43,168 nucleotides of DNA from JAYENY01 sp964646075 (GTDB lineage: Bacteria; Patescibacteriota; Minisyncoccia; Minisyncoccales; PEYH01), in the NCBI GenBank assembly GCA_964646075.1, contig CAZYBZ010000001.1, positions 1 through 43,168 of the forward strand, written 5' to 3'. Positions 15,475-23,807 of the stretch are shown here, one piece after another; the first letter of the stretch is position 1; each line of letters begins with the position of its first letter. The notes beneath the pieces are model-generated. The model was not told where the DNA came from, did no database searches, and saw only the letters and a list, made by a program, of their open reading frames with translations. The translations under genes and the position numbers were made by a program.

Positions 15475-15549
15475 TGGGCGTTGAGAGATTCGAACTCCCG
15501 ACCTTCGCGGTGTAAACGCGACGCGCTAAACCAACTGCGCCAAACGCCC
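15475..15549 (-). tRNA. tRNA-Val (anticodon TAC)
   Basis: 75 nt. Acceptor GGGCGTT / AACGCCC, anticodon arm with loop TTACACC holding TAC, T-arm GGGAGTTCGAATCTC, discriminator A at 15475. CCA is not encoded. It is 1 nt from tRNA-Ile upstream and 2 nt from the downstream start codon. Confidence 0.95.
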
Positions 15550-15550
15550 A

Positions 15551-15626
15551 TGGTGGGCACGGCAGGATTTGAACCTGCGAACCGTCCGGATATAAGCCGG
15601 ATGCTCTACCGCTGAGCTACGCGCCC
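15551..15626 (-). tRNA. tRNA-Ile (anticodon TAT)
   Basis: 76 nt including an encoded CCA (15551-15553). Acceptor GGGCGCG / CGTGCCC, D-arm GCTCAGCGGTAGAGC, anticodon arm TCCGG-CTTATAT-CCGGA with TAT, T-arm GCAGGTTCAAATCCTGC, discriminator A. It would read the AUA codon directly. Most bacteria use a CAU tRNA modified by TilS lysidine synthetase for this codon. It lies 12 nt downstream of the ftsH stop. Confidence 0.93.
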
Positions 15627-15638
15627 ACATAAAGGTTA

Positions 15639-17489
15639 TTAATTGTCCCTTTCTCTAGTTATTCTCAACAGTTTCTCGAATTCTTCTCTTTCAATGGTTT
15701 CTTTTTTGATTAGAGTTTTGGCAACTTTTTCTAGGAATCTCTTTTTTGTTCTTAAGATTTTTAATGCCTGCTCTTTAGCGTCTTTTATAATTTTTGCCAC
15801 CTCTTCGTCAATTTTTTGAGCTATTTTTTCCGAATAGTTTCTTTCTTCACCAGATTCCTTGCCTAAAAACATTAATTCACTTCTTTCTCCAAAAACAATG
15901 GGTCCGAGTGCTTTGGACATTCCAAATTCTTTGACTAATTTTCGAGTCAACCATGAGGCTTGCTTTAAATCATCACTAGCGCCAGTAGTTACTTCGCCAA
16001 ATTTTATTTCTTCTGCGCAATATCCGCCTAGAAAAGTAGCGATGTCAGCTAAAAATTCTGATTTAGTTTTCATTCTTTTTTCTTTACTCGGCATCTTTAA
16101 AACATAACCAGCCGCTGTTCCTCGAGCAACAATTGATATTTTTCTTACCGGTTCACCGCCATCAGAGAAGGAGGCAACCAAGGCATGTCCAGTCTCATGA
16201 TAGGCAGCAATCTCTTTCTCTTTTTTAGATAGAATATAGCTTTTTCTTTCAGGTCCTAAAAGAACTTTTTCAATTGATTCTAAAAGATCGTCTTGAAAGA
16301 CTTTTTTCCTATTTCTTCGAGTCGCCAAAATAGCCGCCTCGTTGGTTACGTTAGCTAGGTCAGCCCCAGAAAAACCAGGTGTTCTTTCAGCTACCTCTCT
16401 TAAACTAATTTTCGAGTCTAATGGTTTGCCTTTAGAATGAATTTTTAGGATTGCTTCTCTGTCTTCAATGCTTGGCAAGTCTACAACGACTCGGCGATCA
16501 AATCGACCTGGTCTCAAAAGAGCTGGGTCTAGAACCTCTGGGCGATTTGTAGCAGCCAGGATAATTGTTTTGGAATCCCTTTCAAAACCATCCATTTCAA
16601 CTAAAATCTGATTTAATGTCTGTTCTCTTTCGTCATGACCTCCGCCTGTACCCATTCCTCTTGTCCTGCCGATGGCATCTAGCTCGTCAATAAAAATAAT
16701 TGATTTTTTGTGCTTCTTGGCTTCTTGGAATAAAGAGCGGACGCGGCCACTGCCGACACCGACAAAAAGCTCTATGAATTCTGAGCCAGCAATAGAGAAA
16801 AAAGGAACCTGACTCTCTCCTGCAACAGCTCTGGCTAGCAAGGTTTTTCCACAACCAGTAGGACCTAAAAGCAGGACGCCTCTCGGGATTCTTGCTCCCA
16901 TATCAAGAAATTTTTTGGGGGTTACTAAGAACTCAACGATCTCTTTTAATTCTTCTTTCGCTTCTTTTAGTCCGGCAACATTTTCAAAGTTGATTTTTTC
17001 TTTAGGATGACCATCGGCTCCGAAAAGACGAGCTTTGGTTTTAGAAAAATTAAATGCTTGCATCGCCCCACCTTTCGCTTGTTTGATTAATATCCAAAAA
17101 AATCCGCCAAAGAGAAGCAGGGGGAGAAATATAAAAAGAAGAGAGCCGGCCTGTAACCACCCTTTTCTTTCTTCCTGGAGAACTAGCTCTAATTGAGCTA
17201 ATTTTTCTTTACTTACCCCATGGTTTATCAAGGTCTCGGAAATAGCTATCTCTGCTTCCTTTCTGCTTTTTGCCTGAGTTTCGTCTTGGTAGTCAACTAA
17301 AACATCATTGCCCGTAATTGTTAATTTTCTGACTTTACCTTGGTTGATTTCTCGAGCTACTTGGCTAATAGAAATTTCTTCTAGAGGTTGAGACGGGGGA
17401 GAGAAGAGAGCAAAAATGGCTGAAACAAAGATAAAAATCAGGATAATAATTAAAAAATTCTTTATTAAACTTTTATTTGCTTTTTTCAT
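15639..17489 (-). CDS. ftsH: ATP-dependent zinc metalloprotease FtsH
   Basis: 616 residues. Two membrane segments (~11-29 and ~115-135) flank a short extracytoplasmic domain. The AAA+ module follows with Walker A GPTGCGKT (209-216), Walker B IIFIDELDAIG (~264-274), the second region of homology ATNRPEVLDPALLRPGRFDR, and the zinc protease motif HETGH (431-435). FtsH extracts and degrades membrane and some soluble proteins. First gene of a minus-strand unit continuing into tRNA-Ile, tRNA-Val, the pseudouridine synthase, rplS and tRNA-Leu. The promoter was not clearly identified in the 109-bp gap from rpsA. Confidence 0.97.
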   Translation of the reverse strand: MKKANKSLIKNFLIIILIFIFVSAIFALFSPPSQPLEEISISQVAREINQGKVRKLTITGNDVLVDYQDETQAKSRKEAEIAISETLINHGVSKEKLAQLELVLQEERKGWLQAGSLLFIFLPLLLFGGFFWILIKQAKGGAMQAFNFSKTKARLFGADGHPKEKINFENVAGLKEAKEELKEIVEFLVTPKKFLDMGARIPRGVLLLGPTGCGKTLLARAVAGESQVPFFSIAGSEFIELFVGVGSGRVRSLFQEAKKHKKSIIFIDELDAIGRTRGMGTGGGHDEREQTLNQILVEMDGFERDSKTIILAATNRPEVLDPALLRPGRFDRRVVVDLPSIEDREAILKIHSKGKPLDSKISLREVAERTPGFSGADLANVTNEAAILATRRNRKKVFQDDLLESIEKVLLGPERKSYILSKKEKEIAAYHETGHALVASFSDGGEPVRKISIVARGTAAGYVLKMPSKEKRMKTKSEFLADIATFLGGYCAEEIKFGEVTTGASDDLKQASWLTRKLVKEFGMSKALGPIVFGERSELMFLGKESGEERNYSEKIAQKIDEEVAKIIKDAKEQALKILRTKKRFLEKVAKTLIKKETIEREEFEKLLRITRERDN

Positions 17490-17598
17490 AATTTGTCTGC
17501 GAATTGTAAACAGATATGAACAGATAAATTACCATAGATAATCCGTTGGTGCTTAACGTCTACCCCTTATATCGACTGTAGATGTTGAGTATCTACAT

Positions 17599-18756
17599 CT
17601 ATGCCTTACTTGGGTCATCTATCTGGGGACGTAGTCCCATTTTATGAGCTTTTTCGTCAAGAGTAATAATTTCAAAATTGTATTTTTTACCTATAGTTAG
17701 GCTTTTTTTATTTTGAGCTTGTCTATCAAGAACAGTAAGATGGACCAAGCCACGGATATCGGGAGCAATTTCCACAAAAGCTCCAAGCTGACTTATTTTT
17801 ATTACCTTGCCTTTTATAACAGAGCCTTCCTTGTATTTTTTTTCTATCCCTTTCCAAGGATCTTCTTTAAGAGCCTTTAGAGAGAGAGACACCTTGCCGT
17901 CTTCTGAAACATTAGTGATTTTTACTTTAACGATATCGCCAACCTTAACTATTTCTGAGATATTATCAATTAATTGCCAGCCGATCTCTGAAATGTGAAT
18001 AAGTCCTTCTACCTGGAGCATTTTTTCCCTTTGGCTAGTGGTTTTTTCAGAATCATTAAGATTAGTTTTTTCTTTAAGAGAGGAAGAATCAAGAGGAAAT
18101 TTGACAAAAACTCCAAAGTCAGCCAAGCCGGTCACCTTTCCTTTCACGATATCGCCAGCCTTATAACTGCCCAGGAGTTTATTTATCTCTTGAGAGGTAA
18201 CGGCTTTTTCAGAGAATATTAATTTATTGTCGTCAGAAGAGATGTCAATAATTTTGACCTCTAATTTTTGTCCCACTAACTCTTGAAGATGTTTAAGGAT
18301 TTCAGCCGAGTCGCCATCCTTAATTCGTGGATAATTCTTAATAGAAAGTTGAGAGAGAGGCAGGAATCCTCTGATTTTTTCTAACTCAGTTAGCAATCCT
18401 CCTTTATTGGCTCCAGAGATTTTTATGATTATGCTTTCGGAATTTTTTTTCATTTTTTTCAGATTTTCCCAGTTTATCTCTTCTTGAGCCTCTTGTAAAG
18501 AGAGCTCAGAGTATCCGTCTTCATTGTCTATAATAACAATCTTTGCTTTAAGTTTTTCTCCAGGTTTTAATCCCTTTAATATCTCTTTGGCCGAAGAATA
18601 CTCTCTTCCGTAGATAATGCCTGTCCCCACTATTCCCAAGTCAACATAAGCAGCAAAACGATTTACTTCGATAAGACTGCCTTCTATTGTTTGACCCTTT
18701 TTAGGAGGAGTCCCTAAATCCTGTAAGTCAATTTTTGCTTTTATGGCTGTTTTCAT
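17599..18756 (-). CDS. rpsA: Ribosomal protein S1 (four S1 domains)
   Basis: 385 residues from the ATG at 18754-18756. Four S1 RNA-binding OB folds start roughly at KKGQTIEGSLIEVNRFAAYVD, KMKKNSESIIIKISGANKGG, YKAGDIVKGKVTGLADFGVFV and YKEGSVIKGKVIKISQLGAFV. The third carries a ~25-residue Ser/Lys-rich insertion before VEGLIHISEIGW. S1 helps load mRNA on the 30S subunit, which matters in a genome where many genes lack SD sequences. A longer frame starting at 18792 was rejected because a promoter lies inside it and places the transcript start next to the ATG at 18756. It diverges from the MBL gene. A shorter S1-like RNA-binding protein is an alternative name. Confidence 0.9.
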   Translation of the reverse strand: MKTAIKAKIDLQDLGTPPKKGQTIEGSLIEVNRFAAYVDLGIVGTGIIYGREYSSAKEILKGLKPGEKLKAKIVIIDNEDGYSELSLQEAQEEINWENLKKMKKNSESIIIKISGANKGGLLTELEKIRGFLPLSQLSIKNYPRIKDGDSAEILKHLQELVGQKLEVKIIDISSDDNKLIFSEKAVTSQEINKLLGSYKAGDIVKGKVTGLADFGVFVKFPLDSSSLKEKTNLNDSEKTTSQREKMLQVEGLIHISEIGWQLIDNISEIVKVGDIVKVKITNVSEDGKVSLSLKALKEDPWKGIEKKYKEGSVIKGKVIKISQLGAFVEIAPDIRGLVHLTVLDRQAQNKKSLTIGKKYNFEIITLDEKAHKMGLRPQIDDPSKA

Positions 18757-18763
18757 ATCAATA

Positions 18764-18792
18764 AAGATAGCACAAGTTTTAAGAGTTAGCAA
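18764..18792 (-). promoter_or_regulatory. rpsA promoter, apparently leaderless
   Basis: Read on the minus strand: -35 TTGCTA (18792-18787), 17-bp spacer, -10 TATCTT (18769-18764), then 7 nt to the ATG at 18756. The placement decides the rpsA start and implies almost no 5' UTR. Confidence 0.6.
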
Positions 18793-18829
18793 GAGTAATT
18801 AAGCAATTAAACACGCTTGAATTGAAAGA

Positions 18830-18858
18830 TTGAATTGAGTTAGGATAAATGATATAAT
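18830..18858 (+). promoter_or_regulatory. Promoter of the MBL-gyrA transcription unit
   Basis: -35 TTGAAT (18830-18835), 17-bp spacer, perfect -10 TATAAT (18853-18858). Predicted start near 18865 with a ~26-nt leader to the ATG at 18891. It diverges from the rpsA promoter. Confidence 0.7.
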
Positions 18859-18890
18859 ATTTAAAAGAGATTAAAAGCAGTTGATTTATT

Positions 18891-19541
18891 ATGGATATTT
18901 TGTGGCATGGTCAGCTTTGTTTTGAAATTAGAATTTCCTCAAATCAGGCAGAGAAAAAAATAATTGTAATTGCTCCGTTTTCTAAGAACACTGGGTTAAA
19001 GCTTCCATCTTTGACTGCGGATATTCTGTTGATTCCGTATCAATATTCGGGGCAAGAAGAGATAAAAGTGATTAAAGGTACCCCCTTTTTAATAGATGGT
19101 CCTGGAGAATATGAGGTCAAAGGGGTTTTTGTCCGAGGTGTTGCTGGTTTGCCTATTTCTTATCAGGAAAAAGATTTAACCAAAAATACTATTTTTATCT
19201 TTGAGATAGAAGGAATAAAGCTATGTCACTTGGGTAATCTAAATCAAGAAGATATTACCCCGGAACAACTAGAAGTTGTCGGCGAGGTTGATATTTTAAT
19301 GGTGCCGATTGGTGGCGGCCATACTATTAACGTTGAAGCGGCCCAGAAGATTATCAATCAGATTGAACCAAAAATTATTATTCCGATGCAGTACGATCTG
19401 CCTGGACTAGAGAGAAAAATTGATAGTTTGAGAGTATTTTTAAAAACAATGGGACAAGAAGAAACTGAATCGCGGTCAGTCTTGAAAATTAAAAAGCAGG
19501 GACTGCCCACTGAAACAAAAATTATAGTCTTAAAACCTTGA
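18891..19541 (+). CDS. UlaG-like metallo-beta-lactamase-fold protein lacking metal ligands
   Basis: 216 residues. The overall pattern is the MBL fold of the UlaG/COG2220 type: ILWHGQLCFEI, LKLPSLTADILLIPY, GTPFLIDGPGEYEVKGV, ILMVPIGGGHTINVEAA and PKIIIPMQYD. The metal-binding HxHxDH motif expected after TADI is replaced by LIPYQYSGQ. The Asp loop reads CHLGN and the final PMHY is PMQY, so no metal ligand set remains. It is probably a non-catalytic or binding homologue (inference). First gene of a unit with the small membrane protein and gyrA. The last codons overlap the possible TTG of the next gene. Confidence 0.82.
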   Translation: MDILWHGQLCFEIRISSNQAEKKIIVIAPFSKNTGLKLPSLTADILLIPYQYSGQEEIKVIKGTPFLIDGPGEYEVKGVFVRGVAGLPISYQEKDLTKNTIFIFEIEGIKLCHLGNLNQEDITPEQLEVVGEVDILMVPIGGGHTINVEAAQKIINQIEPKIIIPMQYDLPGLERKIDSLRVFLKTMGQEETESRSVLKIKKQGLPTETKIIVLKP

Positions 19542-19543
19542 GA

Positions 19544-19936
19544 ATGAGAGCATTGAAGAGATTGCAAAAACTATCTCTAGTTAAAAGAAAGATTATTTTT
19601 TGGGTAATCATAGTTATTATTGTTTTAGTTTTCTTTTTCCTTTTTGTAAACATTTTTTCTCGACGTTTGAAAGATTTTCAAGCCGATAGGCCCCCTCTAA
19701 GGCAAAATATTAATTTTCCGGCCTTTGAAATAGAGGACGACGCGGACCCTTTTTTACTTGATACATTTAAGGTATTAGAGGATGTCAATCTTTTATTGGA
19801 TACTATTGTTGAAGAGGAACGAGCAATTGAAGAGGAACGAGCAATTGAAGAGGGGCTGAGAATCAAAGAGGATCAAATTATTGAGGAGGGGCAAATAGAT
19901 AGAGGGGAGCTGCCTGTTGAGGAAAAGAAAGAGTAA
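19544..19936 (+). CDS. Single-pass membrane protein with acidic repeat tail
   Basis: 130 residues from the ATG at 19544. Basic N terminus (RALKRLQKLSLVKRK), one membrane segment (IIFWVIIVIIVLVFFFLFV), then a long acidic tail. The tail has an 18-bp perfect tandem duplication (19811-19828 and 19829-19846) encoding E-E-E-R-A-I, followed by degenerate EEGQI-type copies. No domain is recognised. It lies between the MBL-fold gene and gyrA (11 nt), so it is co-transcribed with gyrA. A TTG at 19538 overlapping the previous stop is an alternative start. Confidence 0.7.
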   Translation: MRALKRLQKLSLVKRKIIFWVIIVIIVLVFFFLFVNIFSRRLKDFQADRPPLRQNINFPAFEIEDDADPFLLDTFKVLEDVNLLLDTIVEEERAIEEERAIEEGLRIKEDQIIEEGQIDRGELPVEEKKE

Positions 19937-19947
19937 TTTTAAAAATT

Positions 19948-22416
19948 ATGGCAAAATCAATAAAAGAGGAGAATAAGGAAGGCAATAATATTGGGCAGGT
20001 CAAACCCAAGGAGATTAATGAAGAGATGAGGGAGAGCTATGTTGATTACGCGATGTCGGTGATAGTTTCTCGCGCTTTGCCTGATGTTCGTGATGGATTA
20101 AAGCCAGTTCATCGGAGAATCTTGTATACAATGGAGGAGATGGGATTGAATCCGGGCGCGAAATTTAGAAAGTCGGCAACAGTTGTTGGTGATTGTATGG
20201 GAAAATTACATCCTCATGGAGATCAGGCAATTTACGATTCCCTGGTTCGAATGGCTCAGGACTTTTCTCTAAGGTATCCTTTAGTTATTGGTCAAGGAAA
20301 TTTTGGTAGCATAGATGGTGACCCTCCTTCAGCGATGAGGTATTCAGAGGTAAAATTGTCTAAGATTGGTCAACAAATGCTTGTTGATATTCATAAAGAT
20401 ACGGTTGATTTTATTGATAACTATGACGCCAGCCGGAAAGAGCCAGCTGTTTTACCATCGCCGGTTCCCCAGCTTTTACTCAATGGTTCTCTAGGCATCG
20501 CTGTTGGGATGGCAACCAATATCCCACCTCATAATCTTTCAGAAGTTTGTGACGCCGCAATTTATCTTATTGATAAGCCTCAGGCAACAACCGAAGATCT
20601 TTTTCAATTTATCAAGGGTCCAGATTTTCCAACCGCTGGTATTATTTATAATTATAAAGAGATTATCACTGCTTATTCGCAAGGGAGAGGACCGATTTTA
20701 ATTCGGGGAAAAGCAGAGATTATTGAAAGAGAGGGGGATATGTGGAGCATCATTATCACCGAAATACCTTATCAGGTTAATAAGGCTACTTTAGTTAATC
20801 AGATTGCTAAGTTAATCCAGGAAAAGAAGATTAAGGGAGTAAAAGATGCCAGAGATGAATCAGGTAGAGAGGGAATAAGGGTCGTCTTAGATCTTAAAAG
20901 AGGAGCTTTCCCCCAAAAAATATTAAATCGCCTTTTTAAGTCAACTGATTTACAAAAGAAATTTCACTTAAATATGATTGCTTTAGTTGACGGGATTCAG
21001 CCGAAGACCTTGTCTTTAGTTGAGGTTTTAAATTATTATCTTCAGTATCGCCAGGAAGTAGTTTTGAGAAGAAGTAAATATGAATTAACTAAAGCAAAAG
21101 CAAGAGAGCATATTCTTGAAGGACTAGCCAAGTGTCTTGCTAAGATTGACCAGGTCATAGCAATCATTAAAAAATCTAAGAATCGGGAAGAGGCAAAGAT
21201 AAATTTAAAAAAGAAATTTAAACTAACAGATATCCAGGCAGAGGCAATTTTAGAGACCAAACTTTCCGCTTTAGCTCGTTTAGAAAGAAAGAGAATAGAG
21301 GACGAGTTGAAAAAGATTAGGGAAAAGATCAAAATATTAATGGCAATCATTAAAAGCCCAGCGAAGATAAGGGAGGTAGTTAAAAAAGAGTTAAAAGAAG
21401 CGAAGACTCTTTTCGGGGACCAAAGGAGAACAAGAGTTTATCTTAGAAAAGCAGAAGAGATCTCTGAAGAGGACTTGGTGGTTGAAGAGGAGACATTAAT
21501 TACTTTGACCCAAAAAGGCTATATTAAAAGGATTAGTCCCTCTGCCTACAAAGTCCAGAAAAGAGGAGGCAAGGGAATCGCCGGCATTAAGACTCAGGGC
21601 GAAGATTTTGTTGAGCATTTTCTCCTAGCCAATACATTAGACAAATTACTCTTTTTTACTGATTCGGGTAAAGTTTTTGCTTTACCTGCCCACGAGCTTC
21701 CCCAGGGAGCTAGGATTTCAAAAGGACGGGCGTTAGTTAATTTTTTAGAGACTAATCCGAATGATAAGATTTTAGCCATTCTACCTTTAGGCAAGAAGGA
21801 CAAAGAGTCTCAAATGAGATATTTGGTCATGGCGACTAAAAATGGCATTATTAAGAAAACAGCATTAGAAGATTTTAAAAATATTAGAAATTCAGGCTTA
21901 ACTGCTATCAGGCTAAGAAGGGGAGATCAATTAAGGTCAGTCAAGAAGACAAGTGGAAAGGGAGGAATAATTCTAGTCACTAAGAGGGCTCAATTAATTA
22001 GGTTTAATGAAAAACAGATTCGAGCAATGCAAAGGAACGCCGTTGGTAACAAAGGAGTCCGTTTGAAGAAAGAAGATGAATTAATTGGGATGGATGTTGT
22101 TGAGAGAGAACAGCTTAAAGATTATCTATTTATGATAACTGGACAGGGTTATGGTAAAAAAACCAAATTAAGCAATTATCGTTCACAGAGTCGAGGGGGA
22201 GTAGGAGTTAAGACAGCCAAGCTCACTAAGCGGGCGGGAAACTTAGTAAAAATCAAAATTTTAAAAGGAGATGAAGAGTTAATTATTATTTCTCAAAAAG
22301 GACAAGTTATTAGGACTGACGCCAAACATATCGCTGTTCTTGGTAGAGCCACTCAAGGAGTGAGAACAATGAAATTAAGGGACGGCGACGAGGTAATTTC
22401 TTTAATTAGTTTATAG
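19948..22416 (+). CDS. gyrA: DNA gyrase subunit A
   Basis: 822 residues. Type IIA topoisomerase breakage-reunion subunit: YVDYAMSVIVSRALPDVRDGLKPVHRRIL, the catalytic RY pair with Tyr132, and a winged helix. A C-terminal beta-pinwheel of six DNA-wrapping blades includes a KRGGKG GyrA-box near residue 535, which favours GyrA over ParC. Together with GyrB (not in the window) it introduces negative supercoils. In the quinolone-contact segment the sequence is HPHGDQAIYD, with Gln93 at the position of E. coli Ser83. It is downstream of the MBL and small membrane protein genes and followed after 17 nt by a methyltransferase. Confidence 0.96.
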   Translation: MAKSIKEENKEGNNIGQVKPKEINEEMRESYVDYAMSVIVSRALPDVRDGLKPVHRRILYTMEEMGLNPGAKFRKSATVVGDCMGKLHPHGDQAIYDSLVRMAQDFSLRYPLVIGQGNFGSIDGDPPSAMRYSEVKLSKIGQQMLVDIHKDTVDFIDNYDASRKEPAVLPSPVPQLLLNGSLGIAVGMATNIPPHNLSEVCDAAIYLIDKPQATTEDLFQFIKGPDFPTAGIIYNYKEIITAYSQGRGPILIRGKAEIIEREGDMWSIIITEIPYQVNKATLVNQIAKLIQEKKIKGVKDARDESGREGIRVVLDLKRGAFPQKILNRLFKSTDLQKKFHLNMIALVDGIQPKTLSLVEVLNYYLQYRQEVVLRRSKYELTKAKAREHILEGLAKCLAKIDQVIAIIKKSKNREEAKINLKKKFKLTDIQAEAILETKLSALARLERKRIEDELKKIREKIKILMAIIKSPAKIREVVKKELKEAKTLFGDQRRTRVYLRKAEEISEEDLVVEEETLITLTQKGYIKRISPSAYKVQKRGGKGIAGIKTQGEDFVEHFLLANTLDKLLFFTDSGKVFALPAHELPQGARISKGRALVNFLETNPNDKILAILPLGKKDKESQMRYLVMATKNGIIKKTALEDFKNIRNSGLTAIRLRRGDQLRSVKKTSGKGGIILVTKRAQLIRFNEKQIRAMQRNAVGNKGVRLKKEDELIGMDVVEREQLKDYLFMITGQGYGKKTKLSNYRSQSRGGVGVKTAKLTKRAGNLVKIKILKGDEELIIISQKGQVIRTDAKHIAVLGRATQGVRTMKLRDGDEVISLISL

Positions 22417-22433
22417 CGGACTAGCCCCTGGAG

Positions 22434-23009
22434 TTGATCGTTGGGCGTAAGATTAAAGCAAGAGATGATCGCTTAATAAATGATATGGTATTTTTTCTTG
22501 AACCAAAAAAAATTATCGCTAAAGTTGGACTAAAGCCGAATTTTCAAGTTGCTGAATTTGGTTGTGGTTCTGGCGACTTTACTATTGCCTTAGCAAAAGT
22601 CTTGCCAGAAGGAATTGCTTATGCCTTAGATATTCAGGAAGAACCGCTTTCTGCTCTTATTGGGAAAGCTCGAGCTGAAGGCTTATCAAATATTAAAATT
22701 ATTCAATCTGACTTAGAAGAACCCAGGGGCTCCACCTTGGAAGACGAGTCGTTAGATTTGGTTCTAATAACCAATATTTTTTTTCAATCAGAAAGAAAAG
22801 AAGCAATTCTCAAAGAAGCAAAAAGGATTATTAAGCCAGAAGGGAAGATAGTGATTATTGAATGGAAGCCTGATTCGCTTTTTGGGCCGGAACAGGGTAG
22901 GGTTTCTTTTGAAAAAATCGAAAAAATGGCAAGAGTTAAGACGGGACTGAAATTGATTAAAGAGATAGGGGCAGGCACTTATCACTGGGGAGCAATTTTT
23001 AAGAAATAA
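22434..23009 (+). CDS. Class I SAM-dependent methyltransferase
   Basis: 191 residues. Rossmann methyltransferase fold: motif I VAEFGCGSGDFTIALA, acidic motif II YALDIQE, motif IV DLVLITNIFF, and IIKPEGKIVIIEWKP. The arrangement resembles UbiE/MenG-like or arsenite-methyltransferase-like enzymes of COG2226, but the substrate cannot be predicted. The start is TTG at 22434, close to a CTGGAG purine run; the first downstream ATG (Met18) is a less likely alternative because the preceding residues look family-like. It follows gyrA by 17 nt and precedes the T4SS-pilin cluster. Confidence 0.85.
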   Translation: MIVGRKIKARDDRLINDMVFFLEPKKIIAKVGLKPNFQVAEFGCGSGDFTIALAKVLPEGIAYALDIQEEPLSALIGKARAEGLSNIKIIQSDLEEPRGSTLEDESLDLVLITNIFFQSERKEAILKEAKRIIKPEGKIVIIEWKPDSLFGPEQGRVSFEKIEKMARVKTGLKLIKEIGAGTYHWGAIFKK

Positions 23010-23061
23010 CCCCCTTCCCTTTTTAGACAAGAGAGAGTTAAGGTGGGGATTAGTTAATTTT

Positions 23062-23793
23062 ATGAAAAAACATTTCCTTTTTTGGCTTATCGGAGGAATT
23101 ATTATAGCTTGGCTCCCTTTTGCTCAAGGAGCAGAACCGGCTACTCCTAGTCTTAATTTATGGTCTACGCCAGATAGTGCTCAAATAAATCAAGAGGTAA
23201 CCTTTTCGTTAGAAATCCAGACTAATGTTCGCGACGATTGTGGTCAAAATGTTTTAGGTTCTCCTCTACCATCTCGCATTAATGAATTGATTATTGATTT
23301 CGGCGATGGCAGTCAGTCAAAGTGGGGATGTCGACCAGCGCGGAGAGCCTTTGTAGCAAGAGGAGTTCGTAAGTGTACAACAACTATCTCACATTTTTAT
23401 AGGAGGCCTGGAATATTTCAGGTAACAACAAGAGCAAGACATACGAGCAGTGACCTCCATTGTCAGGGGTGGACNNNNNNNNNNNNNNNAATTGAAATTA
23501 CTGGTGGTCCAATTCTTGGTGACGGCATTATTTTAGGAAGATACAGAAACCCCCTTGCAGTGGAGAACATTGTTAACTTTATCAAGAATATTCTTATTTT
23601 CGTCTTTACCTTCTCTCTCTCTCTTGCCCCCCTAATGGTTATCGTTGGAGCTTATGTTATGGTCACTTCTGGCGGTAATCCTTCTCGAATAGCCAGAGGT
23701 AAAAAAATTGTTATTTTCACTTTAATCGCTTTTGCTTTTATCCTGCTTGCTAGAGGAATAATGCATCTTGTCTTGACTCTTCTAGGAGGATAA
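23062..23793 (+). CDS. PKD-like domain fused to a T4SS-type pilin (contains assembly gap)
   Basis: 243 residues including a 15-N gap (5 unknown codons). N-terminal signal peptide (FLFWLIGGIIIAWLPFAQGAE). Residues ~30-135 are a PKD-like Ig fold: QINQEVTFSLEIQ, LIIDFGDGS, ISHFYRRPGIFQVTTRA, with several Cys. The C-terminal ~85 residues match the two-helix TrbC/VirB2-like T4SS pilin pattern: membrane segment FIKNILIFVFTFSLSLAPLM, loop SGGNPSRIARGKKI, second membrane segment. First of four such pilin genes. The Ig-like head is unusual and could make it a surface-displayed or tip pilin (inference). Gap 23475-23489 interrupts the end of the Ig part; the frame is preserved across it. Confidence 0.8.
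   Translation: MKKHFLFWLIGGIIIAWLPFAQGAEPATPSLNLWSTPDSAQINQEVTFSLEIQTNVRDDCGQNVLGSPLPSRINELIIDFGDGSQSKWGCRPARRAFVARGVRKCTTTISHFYRRPGIFQVTTRARHTSSDLHCQGWXXXXXXIEITGGPILGDGIILGRYRNPLAVENIVNFIKNILIFVFTFSLSLAPLMVIVGAYVMVTSGGNPSRIARGKKIVIFTLIAFAFILLARGIMHLVLTLLGG
23475..23489. other. Assembly gap, 15 N
   Basis: Unknown bases within the PKD-pilin gene. The left flank carries ATTGTCAGGGG (23459-23469), which also occurs at the right flank of the second gap (24986-24996). Confidence 0.99.
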
Positions 23794-23807
23794 TCTAGGC
23801 TAAACTT

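Noticed and set aside
17540..17598. Inverted repeat TGTAGAT-GTTGAGT-ATCTACA after rpsA
   Set aside because: The stem is short and lacks a T tract on the rpsA transcript side; too weak to call a terminator.
17807..18222. Two plus-strand frames within rpsA
   Set aside because: Antisense shadows of the S1 gene; no promoter or SD.
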